Of a stretch of DNA of 64,000 nucleotides, positions 17,075-25,476 are shown in pieces (the stretch's first letter is position 1; each line of letters begins with the position of its first letter). The notes under the pieces were generated by a model. The model saw only the letters and a list, made by a program, of their open reading frames with translations. It had not been told where the DNA came from and searched no databases. Made by a program: the position numbers and the translations under genes. The DNA is from Desulfatibacillum aliphaticivorans DSM 15576 (GTDB lineage: Bacteria; Desulfobacterota; Desulfobacteria; Desulfobacterales; Desulfatibacillaceae), in assembly GCF_000429905.1 (NCBI RefSeq), contig NZ_AUCT01000027.1, positions 1-64,000 of the forward strand, in the 5' to 3' direction.

Positions 17075-18111
17075 GCGACAAACCGGTTTCCCTGACTACC
17101 CCTCCGATAGGTTACGCGGACTGGCTGGCGGACCTGAAAGCCCGCATTCATGCGGCCCAGCAACGCGCCGCCCTGGCGGTTAATAGCGAGTTGGTGACGC
17201 TCTATTGGCAGATCGGCCGCGATATCCTGGCCCGGCAGGCGGAGCAAGGCTGGGGCTCCAAAGTGATCGACCGCCTGGCTCAAGACCTCCGCAAGGCCTT
17301 TCCGGACATGAAAGGCTTTTCACCCCGCAACCTCAAGTATATGCGCGCCTTTGCCGAAGCATGGCCCGAATTTGAATTTGTGCAAGAGGTGCTTGCACAA
17401 TTGCCCTGGTATCATCAACTCGCCCTGCTCGATAAACTGAAAGCGGCGGATGAACGCCGCTGGTACGCCCGCAAGGCCATTGAAAACAACTGGTCTCGCA
17501 ACGTGCTGGTGATGCAGATCGAAGCCCGCCTGCTGGAACGCCAGGGCAAGGCCGTCACCAATTTCGAACAGCGCCTGCCCAAGCCCGACTCCGACCTTGC
17601 CCGGGAATCCCTTAAAGACCCGTACCGTTTTGATTTCCTCGGTTTGACGGAGGAAGCTCAGGAACGGGAGGTCGAATCCGCCTTGGTGCGGCATGTCACC
17701 AAATTTTTGTTGGAACTGGGCGCGGGTTTTGCTTTTGTGGGCCGTCAGGTTTTGCTCAACGTGGGGGGGGAGGAGTTTTTTTTAGACCTGCTCTTTTACC
17801 ACCTCAAACTACGCTGCTATGTGGTGATCGAACTCAAGGCGAGTAAGTTCAAACCCGAACATCTGGGGCAGTTAGGGTTCTACCTGACCGCTGTGGATCG
17901 TCAAATAAAGGACGAACAGGACAGTCCCGCCATCGGCCTTTTGCTGTGTAAAAGCAAGAACAAGGTGGTGGCCGAATACGCTTTGGGCGACAAAACCCAG
18001 CCCATGGGCATTGCTGAATATAGTCTCATGGAATCTCTGCCCGAACCCTTGCAGGCCAGCCTGCCCAGCATCGAGCAAATCGAAAAGGAACTGGAGGGCG
18101 GTAATGAATAA
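17071..18111 (+). CDS. DUF1016 / YhcG-type PD-(D/E)XK nuclease-like protein
   Basis: 346 residues. The N-terminal half matches the DUF1016 pattern (GWGSKVIDRLAQDL then GFSPRNLKYM). The C-terminal half has a PD-(D/E)XK core with Asp239 and Glu254-x-Lys256 in VVIELKA. Its biochemical role is unsettled, but members are often found inside type I restriction loci. Here it lies between hsdM and hsdS, overlapping both by a few bases, so it is probably made with the complex. It may be an accessory nuclease or an assembly or exchange factor. No missing key residue is seen. Confidence 0.85.
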   Translation: MSDKPVSLTTPPIGYADWLADLKARIHAAQQRAALAVNSELVTLYWQIGRDILARQAEQGWGSKVIDRLAQDLRKAFPDMKGFSPRNLKYMRAFAEAWPEFEFVQEVLAQLPWYHQLALLDKLKAADERRWYARKAIENNWSRNVLVMQIEARLLERQGKAVTNFEQRLPKPDSDLARESLKDPYRFDFLGLTEEAQEREVESALVRHVTKFLLELGAGFAFVGRQVLLNVGGEEFFLDLLFYHLKLRCYVVIELKASKFKPEHLGQLGFYLTAVDRQIKDEQDSPAIGLLLCKSKNKVVAEYALGDKTQPMGIAEYSLMESLPEPLQASLPSIEQIEKELEGGNE

Positions 18112-19804
18112 TAAAACCGTCCAACTCCTGGAACAGCGCTTTGACGTTGCCTTTGCCGCGCCTGAGGGAGTGAAGAAACTTCGGGAAGTGATCCTGACCC
18201 TGGCCATGCAGGGCAGGCTGGTGGAACAGGATCCAAACGACCCGCCCGCTTCGGAGCTTCTGAAAAAAATCCAGGCTGAAAAGCAGCGCTTGGTAAAGGC
18301 AAAAAAGATCAAAAAGCCCAAACCCCTGCCGCCTGTCAAGCCGGAGGACATGCCTTACGAATTGCCCCAAGGGTGGGAATGGGTGCGGTTGGGGGAAATT
18401 GGAATTATCAATCCTCGAAATGACGCCGAGGACTTAACGCTCGCCGGTTTTGTTCCAATGCCTTTAATTCCTGAGGGGTATTCCGAAACCCATCAATTTG
18501 AGGAACGACAGTGGGGTGATATTAAAAAGGGGTACACGCATTTTGCTAACGGTGATGTCGGCATGGCCAAGATTACGCCATGCTTTGAAAATGCCAAGTC
18601 CTGTGTGTTTTCGGATTTACCCAATGGAATTGGTGCGGGAACGACGGAACTTCACATTTTTAGGAATACATTTAAGGCCGTTATAGCGAGATTCTTGCTA
18701 TATTATCTAAAGAACCCATTGAACATCTCCAAGGCTGTTCCAAATATGACCGGTTCCGCAGGTCAGAAGCGCGTACCGACGCCATACTTCACTGCGCAAC
18801 CGTTCCCGCTTCCGCCGATAGCTGAACAACAACGGATCGTAGCCAAAATCGACCTGTTAATGGCCCGTTGCGACGAGTTGGAAAAGCTCAAGAAAGAAAG
18901 GGCCGAAAAGCGGCTGGCCGTCCACGCCTCCGCGATCAAGAAACTTCTTGAAGAGCCGGGCGCTCCGGCTTGGGACTTTCTTCAGCGGCACTTTGGCGAA
19001 CTCTACGCCGTCAAGGAAAACGTGACGGAACTCCGTGAGGCCATCCTCCAGCTTGCCGTCATGGGCCGCCTTGTTCCCCAGGACCCCAACGATCCACCCG
19101 CTAGCGAACTACTAAAGGAGATCAAAGCTGAAAAACAACGCTTGGTTAGGGCAGGTGAAATTAAAACGCCCAAGCCCCTGCCGCCTATCGCACCGGAGGA
19201 GGCTCCCTACAGATTGCCGCAAGGATGGGCTTGGACGAGGCTTGGAGAACTTGGACACGTAATGGGTGGGGGCACTCCAAGAAAAACCAATCCAATATAT
19301 TGGGATGGTACAATTCCTTGGGTCAGTCCTAAAGACATGAAGGTAGATTACATGATTGATACTCAAGATCACGTTTCGCCAAAAGGAATCAAGAATAGCA
19401 CTTTAAAATTAATACCAATTAATGCAATTCTCATGGTTGTCAGAGGAATGATTCTCGCGCATTCATTCCCGACATCTCTTACTGAGGCAACTGTGACAAT
19501 AAACCAAGATATGAAAGCACTATGCCCATATGTCCAAGGAAGTCAACAATACCTACTGTTCTACTTAAAAGGAATGAAGAACATTTTTTTAAATTTGGTT
19601 GAGCGTTCGACACATGGAACATGTCGACTTGATTCCAAGAAACTTTTTTCAACAATTGTTAGTTTACCCCCGCTACCCGAACAACACCGCATCGTCGCCC
19701 GCATCAATCGGTTGATGTCTCTATGCGACACGCTCGACCAGCAGATCGCCGCCGCCGAAGACAAGCAGACCGAACTGCTAAACGCCGTGATGGCGAAGAT
19801 ATAA
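18104..19804 (+). CDS. hsdS: Type I restriction specificity subunit
   Basis: 566 residues from the ATG at 18104, which overlaps the DUF1016 stop by eight bases. It contains two copies of the same layout: a helical conserved region (LREVILTLAMQGRLV near residue 27 and LREAILQLAVMGRLV near 315), a Pro-Lys-rich spacer, LPQGWEWVRLGE/LPQGWAWTRLGE, then a divergent target-recognition domain ending in PPIAEQQRIV or PPLPEQHRIV. The two TRDs read the two halves of the bipartite site. The TRD regions are visibly more AT-rich than the conserved parts, as expected if they are swapped by recombination. Confidence 0.93.
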   Translation: MNNKTVQLLEQRFDVAFAAPEGVKKLREVILTLAMQGRLVEQDPNDPPASELLKKIQAEKQRLVKAKKIKKPKPLPPVKPEDMPYELPQGWEWVRLGEIGIINPRNDAEDLTLAGFVPMPLIPEGYSETHQFEERQWGDIKKGYTHFANGDVGMAKITPCFENAKSCVFSDLPNGIGAGTTELHIFRNTFKAVIARFLLYYLKNPLNISKAVPNMTGSAGQKRVPTPYFTAQPFPLPPIAEQQRIVAKIDLLMARCDELEKLKKERAEKRLAVHASAIKKLLEEPGAPAWDFLQRHFGELYAVKENVTELREAILQLAVMGRLVPQDPNDPPASELLKEIKAEKQRLVRAGEIKTPKPLPPIAPEEAPYRLPQGWAWTRLGELGHVMGGGTPRKTNPIYWDGTIPWVSPKDMKVDYMIDTQDHVSPKGIKNSTLKLIPINAILMVVRGMILAHSFPTSLTEATVTINQDMKALCPYVQGSQQYLLFYLKGMKNIFLNLVERSTHGTCRLDSKKLFSTIVSLPPLPEQHRIVARINRLMSLCDTLDQQIAAAEDKQTELLNAVMAKI

Positions 19805-19813
19805 GGAGATCCC

Positions 19814-20725
19814 ATGAGCGACATCAAGTTGTTTTCAATATCCGGCGGCAAGGTTTCCGAGCTTCAGGGAAAGTCGGTTGCTTTGGAGAAATCCTTGCAG
19901 AATCTCATGGAGGCGAACCTGGAAGCCTTTTTGGGCGTTCGGTTCCTGGCCTCGGAGTATTACACGGGAAAGGCCTTCAGAGGCAAGATTGACACCTTGG
20001 GGCTGGACGAAAACGGCTGCCCGGTCATTATCGAGTACAAAAGAACCCTCAACGAGAATGTCATCAATCAGGGCTTGTTTTATCTGGACTGGCTTATGGA
20101 TCACAAAGCCGAGTTCGAGCTGTTGGTGATGAAAAATATTGGCAAGAAAGCATTCGAATCCATTGAATGGAGCGGTCCGCGTCTTTTGTGTATCGCCGGC
20201 GATTTTACCAAATACGACGAACACGCCGTGGCCCAGATCAACCGGAACATCGAGCTGATCCGCTATCGAAAATACGGCGATGAATTGCTGCTTCTTGACT
20301 TGGTCAATGCCACCACCGCCATCACGGACGACTCAGGCTCTGCAAAAGGCAATGGGTCTGCGTCCAAACATAAAACCGTTTCCGAGTGCCTTGATGGCGC
20401 CAGCCAGGAGTTGTCCGACCTGTATGAGGCCTTAAAGTCCTATATGGAAGCGCTGGGGGATGATGTACAGGTTAAAACGCTTAAGCACTATGTCGCCTTT
20501 AAACGCATAAAGAATTTTGCCTGTGTAAGCCTGTATCCACAATCCGGGGCAGTATGCCTTTGGGTGAAGGTGAATCCGGATGCAATTGCGCTCAAGGAAG
20601 GCTTTACGCGGGATGTGCGCAAAATTGGACACCTTGGCACCGGAGACCTGGAGATCACCATCCGTTCCGGGGAGGATCTGGAAAAAGCCAAAGACCTAAT
20701 TTTGAAGAGTTACGAAGCGAGTTGA
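19814..20725 (+). CDS. DUF5655-type protein with PD-(D/E)XK nuclease domain
   Basis: 303 residues. The N-terminal domain has a nuclease-like core with Asp60 (GKIDTLG) and Glu74-Tyr-Lys76 (IIEYKR), as in NucS/RecB-type restriction-repair nucleases. The C-terminal part, after about residue 195, reads as the DUF5655 domain (VKTLKHYVAFKRIKNFACV). It follows hsdS by nine bases with AAGGAG before the ATG, so it belongs to the hsd operon as a second accessory nuclease. Function unproven; it could degrade DNA after HsdR cleavage or serve as an independent defence protein. Confidence 0.75.
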   Translation: MSDIKLFSISGGKVSELQGKSVALEKSLQNLMEANLEAFLGVRFLASEYYTGKAFRGKIDTLGLDENGCPVIIEYKRTLNENVINQGLFYLDWLMDHKAEFELLVMKNIGKKAFESIEWSGPRLLCIAGDFTKYDEHAVAQINRNIELIRYRKYGDELLLLDLVNATTAITDDSGSAKGNGSASKHKTVSECLDGASQELSDLYEALKSYMEALGDDVQVKTLKHYVAFKRIKNFACVSLYPQSGAVCLWVKVNPDAIALKEGFTRDVRKIGHLGTGDLEITIRSGEDLEKAKDLILKSYEAS

Positions 20726-20771
20726 GATAAGGACGCCTTGGCTTTGCGCCGACTGCTTTCAATTTAGGCAT

Positions 20772-20807
20772 AAAAAAAGGGATCAGGCGGTTTCGCCTAA
20801 TCCCTTT
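20772..20807 (-). terminator. Intrinsic terminator of the initiator tRNA gene
   Basis: On the minus strand a stem of AAAGGGATT/AGGCG with its complement and a short loop is followed by a run of seven T (complement of 20772-20778). It begins about a dozen bases after the tRNA 3' end. It also lies just after the hsd operon, and its stem could act on both strands. Confidence 0.85.
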
Positions 20808-20817
20808 GGCTTTTCTA

Positions 20818-20894
<77 letters not shown>

Positions 20895-20907
20895 ACAGGA
20901 ATTCCAC

Positions 20908-20936
20908 CTTATAGATTAAGGCGGTTCATATGTCAA
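20908..20936 (-). promoter_or_regulatory. Sigma-70-type promoter of the initiator tRNA
   Basis: On the minus strand: TTGACA, 17-base spacer, TATAAG, with the -10 element ending about 14 bases before the tRNA 5' end. The perfect -35 box and ideal spacing are what a strong stable-RNA promoter should show. Confidence 0.85.
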
Positions 20937-21148
20937 GATATTATTTGAAAAGTCCGCATCCATCAAGGGATTTTGCTTGCATTATCCAGTGATTTCAGGG
21001 GCTCCGGCGCTCATTATTCCTTGCGCCCTCCAAACGGCCTCTTGTGGGGCCGCGCTTGAACACGCCGTCTCTTCGAGAATCAGCGAAAGGGACCTCTACC
21101 ATACATCCGGTCCCATTGTCAGCAAAAAAATTCGCTTTCGCAAATCAT

Positions 21149-21541
21149 TTATACGGCAAGCTCTTCGATGATCTTCCGCAGGCGGGCCAATTCTTTTTTG
21201 GAGCCTTCCTCTCTGGGGCGAACCATTATCTGTTTCGTCCGGCCTGTCTCGCCGCTCAGGATTTTAATGGAGGAATTAGGCAGCTTAAGGGTTTTAGCCA
21301 AAAACTGGATGCACATCTTATTGGCCGCGCCCCCCACGGGCGGGGCTTTCAGCTTGATTTTCAGGGCTCCGTCCTGCAACCCCACGACTGCGTTCACGCT
21401 GGATCGGGGCAGCACTTTAATGGGAAAAACCAAGCCTCCGTCCTTTTCTGCAACCAAGCCGGGCATCATAACACTTTTCTTTTTCAGGACAGATAAGAGT
21501 TGTTTGGGCGTTAATTTCAACAAAGTATTCATAGCATACAT
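21149..21541 (-). CDS. DUF167 (YggU-like) family protein
   Basis: 130 residues. The core reads KVLPRSSVNAVVG, LKIKLKAPPVGGAANK and ILSGETGRTKQIMV, the three conserved blocks of the DUF167 family. These are small alpha/beta proteins of unknown biochemical role, common across bacteria and eukaryotes. Here about 30 residues precede the core, and an Arg/Lys/Glu-rich tail follows. The start could also be the ATG at 21532. It stands alone and is divergent from the radical SAM gene 110 bases away. Confidence 0.85.
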   Translation of the reverse strand: MYAMNTLLKLTPKQLLSVLKKKSVMMPGLVAEKDGGLVFPIKVLPRSSVNAVVGLQDGALKIKLKAPPVGGAANKMCIQFLAKTLKLPNSSIKILSGETGRTKQIMVRPREEGSKKELARLRKIIEELAV

Positions 21542-21650
21542 GGCAGGCCCCCGCCAGAGGCAGTTTAGCGGGCCGGGTCAAAGGGCAAAGCGTTTTTTCC
21601 TTTATGGGTGAAACGTTTCCGTGTAAGTTTAATGTCGGCGGTGCGTTGAA

Positions 21651-22712
21651 ATGGAAAAAGAAAAAAGGCCCTTTGTCATTCCCCTCTTTTTGCCCCATGC
21701 GGGGTGCCCGCACCAGTGCGTGTTTTGCAACCAAAGGGCCATCACCGGCGCCGCCCACCCCTTCAGCGTCGCGGGCGCCCGGGCGGAGGTGGAGCGTTAC
21801 CTTTCCTTTCCCCGCAAGTCCAAGGGGCCAACCATCATTTCGTTTTACGGCGGCAATTTTCTGGGTATTTCCCGGAAGCGCATCCGGGACCTACTGGACT
21901 TGGCGAGCCAATATGTCAGCCAGGGCAGGGTGGACGGCATCCGTTTTTCCACCCGGCCTGATACGGTGAGCCCCCAAAGCCTGTCCCTATTGGAAGGGTA
22001 TCCGGTTAAAACCGTGGAGCTTGGCGTGCAATCCATGGATGAAGGGGTTTTGGCTGCGTCTCAACGCGGGCATACAGTCCTGGAAACCAGGACTGCTCAT
22101 GCACTGTTGCGGGAAAGAGATTACGAAACCGGCCTTCAGATGATGATCGGCCTTCCCGGGGACGACGGCGCCCAATCCCTGGCCAGCGCCCGTGAAATTG
22201 CCGCGCTTTCCCCGGACTTCGTTCGGATTTATCCCACGGTGGTTTTGGAAAACAGCCCCCTGGCGGAAATGTGGCGAAGCGGGCGATACGAGGCCTTAAC
22301 TCTGGATCGGGCCGTGGATTTATGCTCGAAGGCGTACGGCATGTTTCATGAGGCGAATATTCCGGTTGTGCGCATGGGGCTGGCCGTCTCGGACTCCCTG
22401 GACGAGGAGGGCGCGGTTCTGGCCGGACCTTATCACCCGGCCTTCGGGCATTTGGCGCTTTCGGCCTGGTTTCTGGAAAAGGCTCTCATCCTGCTAAAAG
22501 ACGCAGGCCTTTCCAGCGGACGGGTTGCCTTTAGGGTGCATCCCCAAAGCGTGTCGGTGCTGCGCGGCCTGAAAAACTCCAATATGGACGCCTTGGAAGG
22601 GCGGCTGGGAGAGCGTCCCGGCGTTATAGAAGATCAGGGGCTGCAGCGGGATCAGCTTGCCCTTGAGCGCCCCTCCAAACTCTCCGGTTTTACTGGATCA
22701 GATCGTTCCTGA
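21651..22712 (+). CDS. Radical SAM protein (Elp3/HemN-like fold)
   Basis: 353 residues. The cluster-binding motif is CxxxCxxC at Cys19, Cys23 and Cys26 (GCPHQCVFC), followed by FYGGNFLGI and later VKTVELGVQSMDEGVL, as in Elp3- and HemN-like radical SAM enzymes. The C-terminal part resembles the Radical_SAM_C region that follows in YhcC/Elp3 relatives. It should reductively cleave S-adenosylmethionine; the substrate is unknown. There is no acetyltransferase domain, so it is not a full Elp3. Its 3' end overlaps the convergent PBP1A gene by 23 bases. Confidence 0.82.
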   Translation: MEKEKRPFVIPLFLPHAGCPHQCVFCNQRAITGAAHPFSVAGARAEVERYLSFPRKSKGPTIISFYGGNFLGISRKRIRDLLDLASQYVSQGRVDGIRFSTRPDTVSPQSLSLLEGYPVKTVELGVQSMDEGVLAASQRGHTVLETRTAHALLRERDYETGLQMMIGLPGDDGAQSLASAREIAALSPDFVRIYPTVVLENSPLAEMWRSGRYEALTLDRAVDLCSKAYGMFHEANIPVVRMGLAVSDSLDEEGAVLAGPYHPAFGHLALSAWFLEKALILLKDAGLSSGRVAFRVHPQSVSVLRGLKNSNMDALEGRLGERPGVIEDQGLQRDQLALERPSKLSGFTGSDRS

Positions 22713-25104
22713 ACAAGTCGCTCGCTTCTTCCACCTCGCCCGGCCTGGGGGTGTATTTTGTGGGCGCGGTTCCTTGCTTAAAACACTCAAACACGGTTTT
22801 TTTGGACTCGGGAATGGCCAAAAGGCCGGTTTCCGCGTCGATTTTCGCCCAATCCACGCCTTCGGGCACGGGGAACACCCGCACCGGCTTGTCCTTTAAA
22901 GCCTGCTGCATGAAATCCAGCCAAATGGGGCTGGCGGCCCTGGAGCCCGTCTCCCCCTTGCCCATGGGGCGTTCGTTGTCGTAGCCCACCCAGACTCCGG
23001 TCACCAATCGAGGCGTATAGCCCACAAACCAGGCGTCGTACAGATCGTTTGTGGTGCCGGTCTTGCCGGCGGCGGGCCGGTTAAGCGCCTTGATCCGCCA
23101 GCCGGTGCCGTGCTCCACAACCCCCTGCAAGAGATGGGTCATAACGTAGGCCGTGCTCTGGTCGATGGCCTTGCGGCTGTTGTGGGTGTATTCCTCAAGC
23201 ACATTGCCTTCCCGATCGGTAATCCGGGTGACGAAGCAGGGTTCGATGTAAAAGCCCTGGTTGGCGAATACGGAATAAGCCTGCACCAGCTCCAGCACGG
23301 AAAGCCCCGAAGACCCGAGCGCCAGGGACAGGTCCGGGGAGAGGTTGGAGGTGATGCCGAATTTCCTGGCGTAGTCAATGACGTAAGGAACCGTAATATC
23401 CTGCATGATCTTGACCGTGGGCACGTTTCTGGACTGCGCCAGCGCGTCCCGCAGGAGAGTCTTGCCGTGAAATTTTTCCTTGTAATTCTGAGGTTTCCAC
23501 GTGAAATCATTGGACGAATCGTTAAAGACCACGGCGGTGTCGTGGAGGATGGTCGCCGGGGTGTAGCCCTTGTCGATAGCCGCGCTGTATATGATGGGCT
23601 TGAAGGCCGATCCCGGCTGCCTCCGGGATTGATAGGCCCTGTTGAATTTGCTGGAGTTGAAATCCCGGCCGCCCACCATGGCCTTTACATGGCCCGTCTC
23701 GGTTTCTATGCATAACAGGGCGGATTCCGCCTTGGGCTCCTGCTCCAGGGCAACGGAATACAGGTCGGAGTCTTCCGCTTTTTCCTTGATTTTTACTTCA
23801 ATAACATCCCCCACCTCCAGGGCCTGGGATATTCTTTGGATGGTTCCGCCCCAGTCGTAAGGGGCGATATCCAGGTTGGGCTTTCTGGCCCACTTCATGT
23901 CCGCTATGACTAGCGTTCCCATGGACGCCCCCATGCGGACCATGGCCAGTTTGTCATCGTCCGCAATGGAGACCACCACGCCCTTGACGATGGAGTCCGC
24001 GGCGGGAGGCTCTTGAGGGAGCTCAGCGGAAAAACCCTCTATCTGTTCAGGCTGGATGTGTTCCAAAGGGCCGCGGTAGCCTTCCCTTTTGTCCAGGTCT
24101 CTCAGTCCCTTTTCAATGACTTCCCGGGCGATTTTCTGCATTTCAATATTGGCGGCCGTGGTGATGGTCAGGCCTCCGGTCAACAGCATCTCCTGGCCGT
24201 ATTTATCCTCCACATAACGCCTGACATACTCCGTGTAATTGGGAATCTGCTCCATATAGAGGTTGCGGCGGGGCTTGATGTCCAGCGTATCCAGTTCGCT
24301 GACCGCCTTGGCCACTTCCATGTTGGTGATGTATTGCTCATCAAACATCCGATTCAGGACGTATACCGCTCTGGCTTTGGCCTTTTCCCAATGATGGAAA
24401 GGCGAGTACCGGCTGGGCGCCTGAGGAAGGCCGGCCAGGATGGAGCATTGCGCCAACGTCATTTGGGAGGCGTGAATGCCGAAATAATTCTGGGCCGCAG
24501 CCTCAACCCCGTAGGCCCCGTGGCCCAGGTATATCTGATTGAGGTACAGGTATAAAACTTCCTCTTTGGAAAAGGCTTTGTCTATGCGCCGGGCCAGGAT
24601 GGCTTCCTTGATTTTTCTTTCATAGCTTTTTTCCCTGGTCAGCAAAAACGACCTGGTCACCTGTTGGGTGATTGTGCTTCCTCCCTGGACGATGGCTCCG
24701 GCCTCTATATTTTTTATCATGGCCCGCAAGATCCCTAAAAAGTCCGTTCCGGCATGCTTGTAAAATCTGGAGTCCTCAGCAGCCACAAAGGCTTTCAGCA
24801 GCATGGGAGGCATTTGCTCCAAGGGGATGACAATGCGCCTTTCCTTGAAAAACTCTCCGATTTTGCGTCCGTCATCAGAATAAACCGTGGATACAATGGG
24901 GGGGCGGTAGTCAGCTAAACTGGAAATTTGCGGCAGGTTTTGAGAGAAGTGAAGATACAAAGCCCCCCCGGCGCAGGCCGCTAAAACAGCGCCTATGATC
25001 ATGAGAGCAAAGAAAAATTTAAACAGTCTATAGAGCAGGCTTTTTTTCTTGGGCTTGTTGCGTTTTTTTTGTTTGGAGGCCGCAGAGTTGTTGTTTTTGG
25101 GCAT
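22690..25104 (-). CDS. mrcA: Bifunctional penicillin-binding protein 1A
   Basis: 804 residues. A Lys-rich cytoplasmic tail and one membrane anchor (about 27-50) are followed by a GT51 transglycosylase domain with catalytic Glu110 in EDSRF and the GGSTITQQ block (141-148). After an OB-like insertion comes a transpeptidase with SxxK (Ser499-Lys502), SxN (Ser558-Asn560) and KTGTT (681-685). It polymerises and crosslinks peptidoglycan in the periplasm. All catalytic residues are present and the length is normal for class A PBPs. It is transcribed alone from a good promoter about 40 bases upstream. Confidence 0.93.
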   Translation of the reverse strand: MPKNNNSAASKQKKRNKPKKKSLLYRLFKFFFALMIIGAVLAACAGGALYLHFSQNLPQISSLADYRPPIVSTVYSDDGRKIGEFFKERRIVIPLEQMPPMLLKAFVAAEDSRFYKHAGTDFLGILRAMIKNIEAGAIVQGGSTITQQVTRSFLLTREKSYERKIKEAILARRIDKAFSKEEVLYLYLNQIYLGHGAYGVEAAAQNYFGIHASQMTLAQCSILAGLPQAPSRYSPFHHWEKAKARAVYVLNRMFDEQYITNMEVAKAVSELDTLDIKPRRNLYMEQIPNYTEYVRRYVEDKYGQEMLLTGGLTITTAANIEMQKIAREVIEKGLRDLDKREGYRGPLEHIQPEQIEGFSAELPQEPPAADSIVKGVVVSIADDDKLAMVRMGASMGTLVIADMKWARKPNLDIAPYDWGGTIQRISQALEVGDVIEVKIKEKAEDSDLYSVALEQEPKAESALLCIETETGHVKAMVGGRDFNSSKFNRAYQSRRQPGSAFKPIIYSAAIDKGYTPATILHDTAVVFNDSSNDFTWKPQNYKEKFHGKTLLRDALAQSRNVPTVKIMQDITVPYVIDYARKFGITSNLSPDLSLALGSSGLSVLELVQAYSVFANQGFYIEPCFVTRITDREGNVLEEYTHNSRKAIDQSTAYVMTHLLQGVVEHGTGWRIKALNRPAAGKTGTTNDLYDAWFVGYTPRLVTGVWVGYDNERPMGKGETGSRAASPIWLDFMQQALKDKPVRVFPVPEGVDWAKIDAETGLLAIPESKKTVFECFKQGTAPTKYTPRPGEVEEASDLFRNDLIQ

Positions 25105-25142
25105 AATCGCTTTCCTTGCAGTGGAATCTATAATGGCAAACC

Positions 25143-25171
25143 ATTGTATGGCGAGTTGGGTGCAAGGTCAA
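25143..25171 (-). promoter_or_regulatory. Sigma-70-type promoter of the PBP1A gene
   Basis: Minus-strand TTGACC, 17-base spacer, TACAAT; five of six bases match consensus in each box. The -10 element lies 39 bases from the ATG. Confidence 0.75.
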
Positions 25172-25476
25172 TACAAACCATGTATTTTTATCGGGTTTAT
25201 GGTTTTTGAAGATATTTTAAGCGGCCGTGGAAAAAAGTAATACAGCTCTAAAATTAAGGGAGGTGAGCTATTTCACAATTTTTCTTAAATTTAACTTGCA
25301 TAACTTAGGACGAGTGTGATAGCTATTTGATATGTTGAGATAAACTAAAATTCAATTGCAATCCGGTAGGTCCTGGGAGGGGATAAATGTACCAGATGGG
25401 GGGATGTCTCTTGTGTTTGCCACAATATGTGGACCTTTAGACGGAATTTACTGACTTTCAGCTGTTTACACTTGGG
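25172..25476 (+). other. AT-rich leader upstream of the pilus operon
   Basis: About 300 bases without a gene, between the PBP1A promoter and the first pilus-assembly gene. It must hold the promoter for the rightward operon, but no strong sigma-70 or sigma-54 site stands out; TTGCAT at about 25296 with weak downstream boxes is the best guess. The stretch 25355-25371 recalls part of a c-di-GMP-I riboswitch, but the other half of that motif is not seen. Confidence 0.35.

Noticed and set aside
25355..25371. Similarity to the 3' half of a c-di-GMP-I (GEMM) riboswitch (TTGCAATCCGGTAGGT)
   Set aside because: The 5' half of the aptamer, including the GCAAAGCC-type block and the tetraloop helix, is not present upstream; a covariance-model search would settle it.
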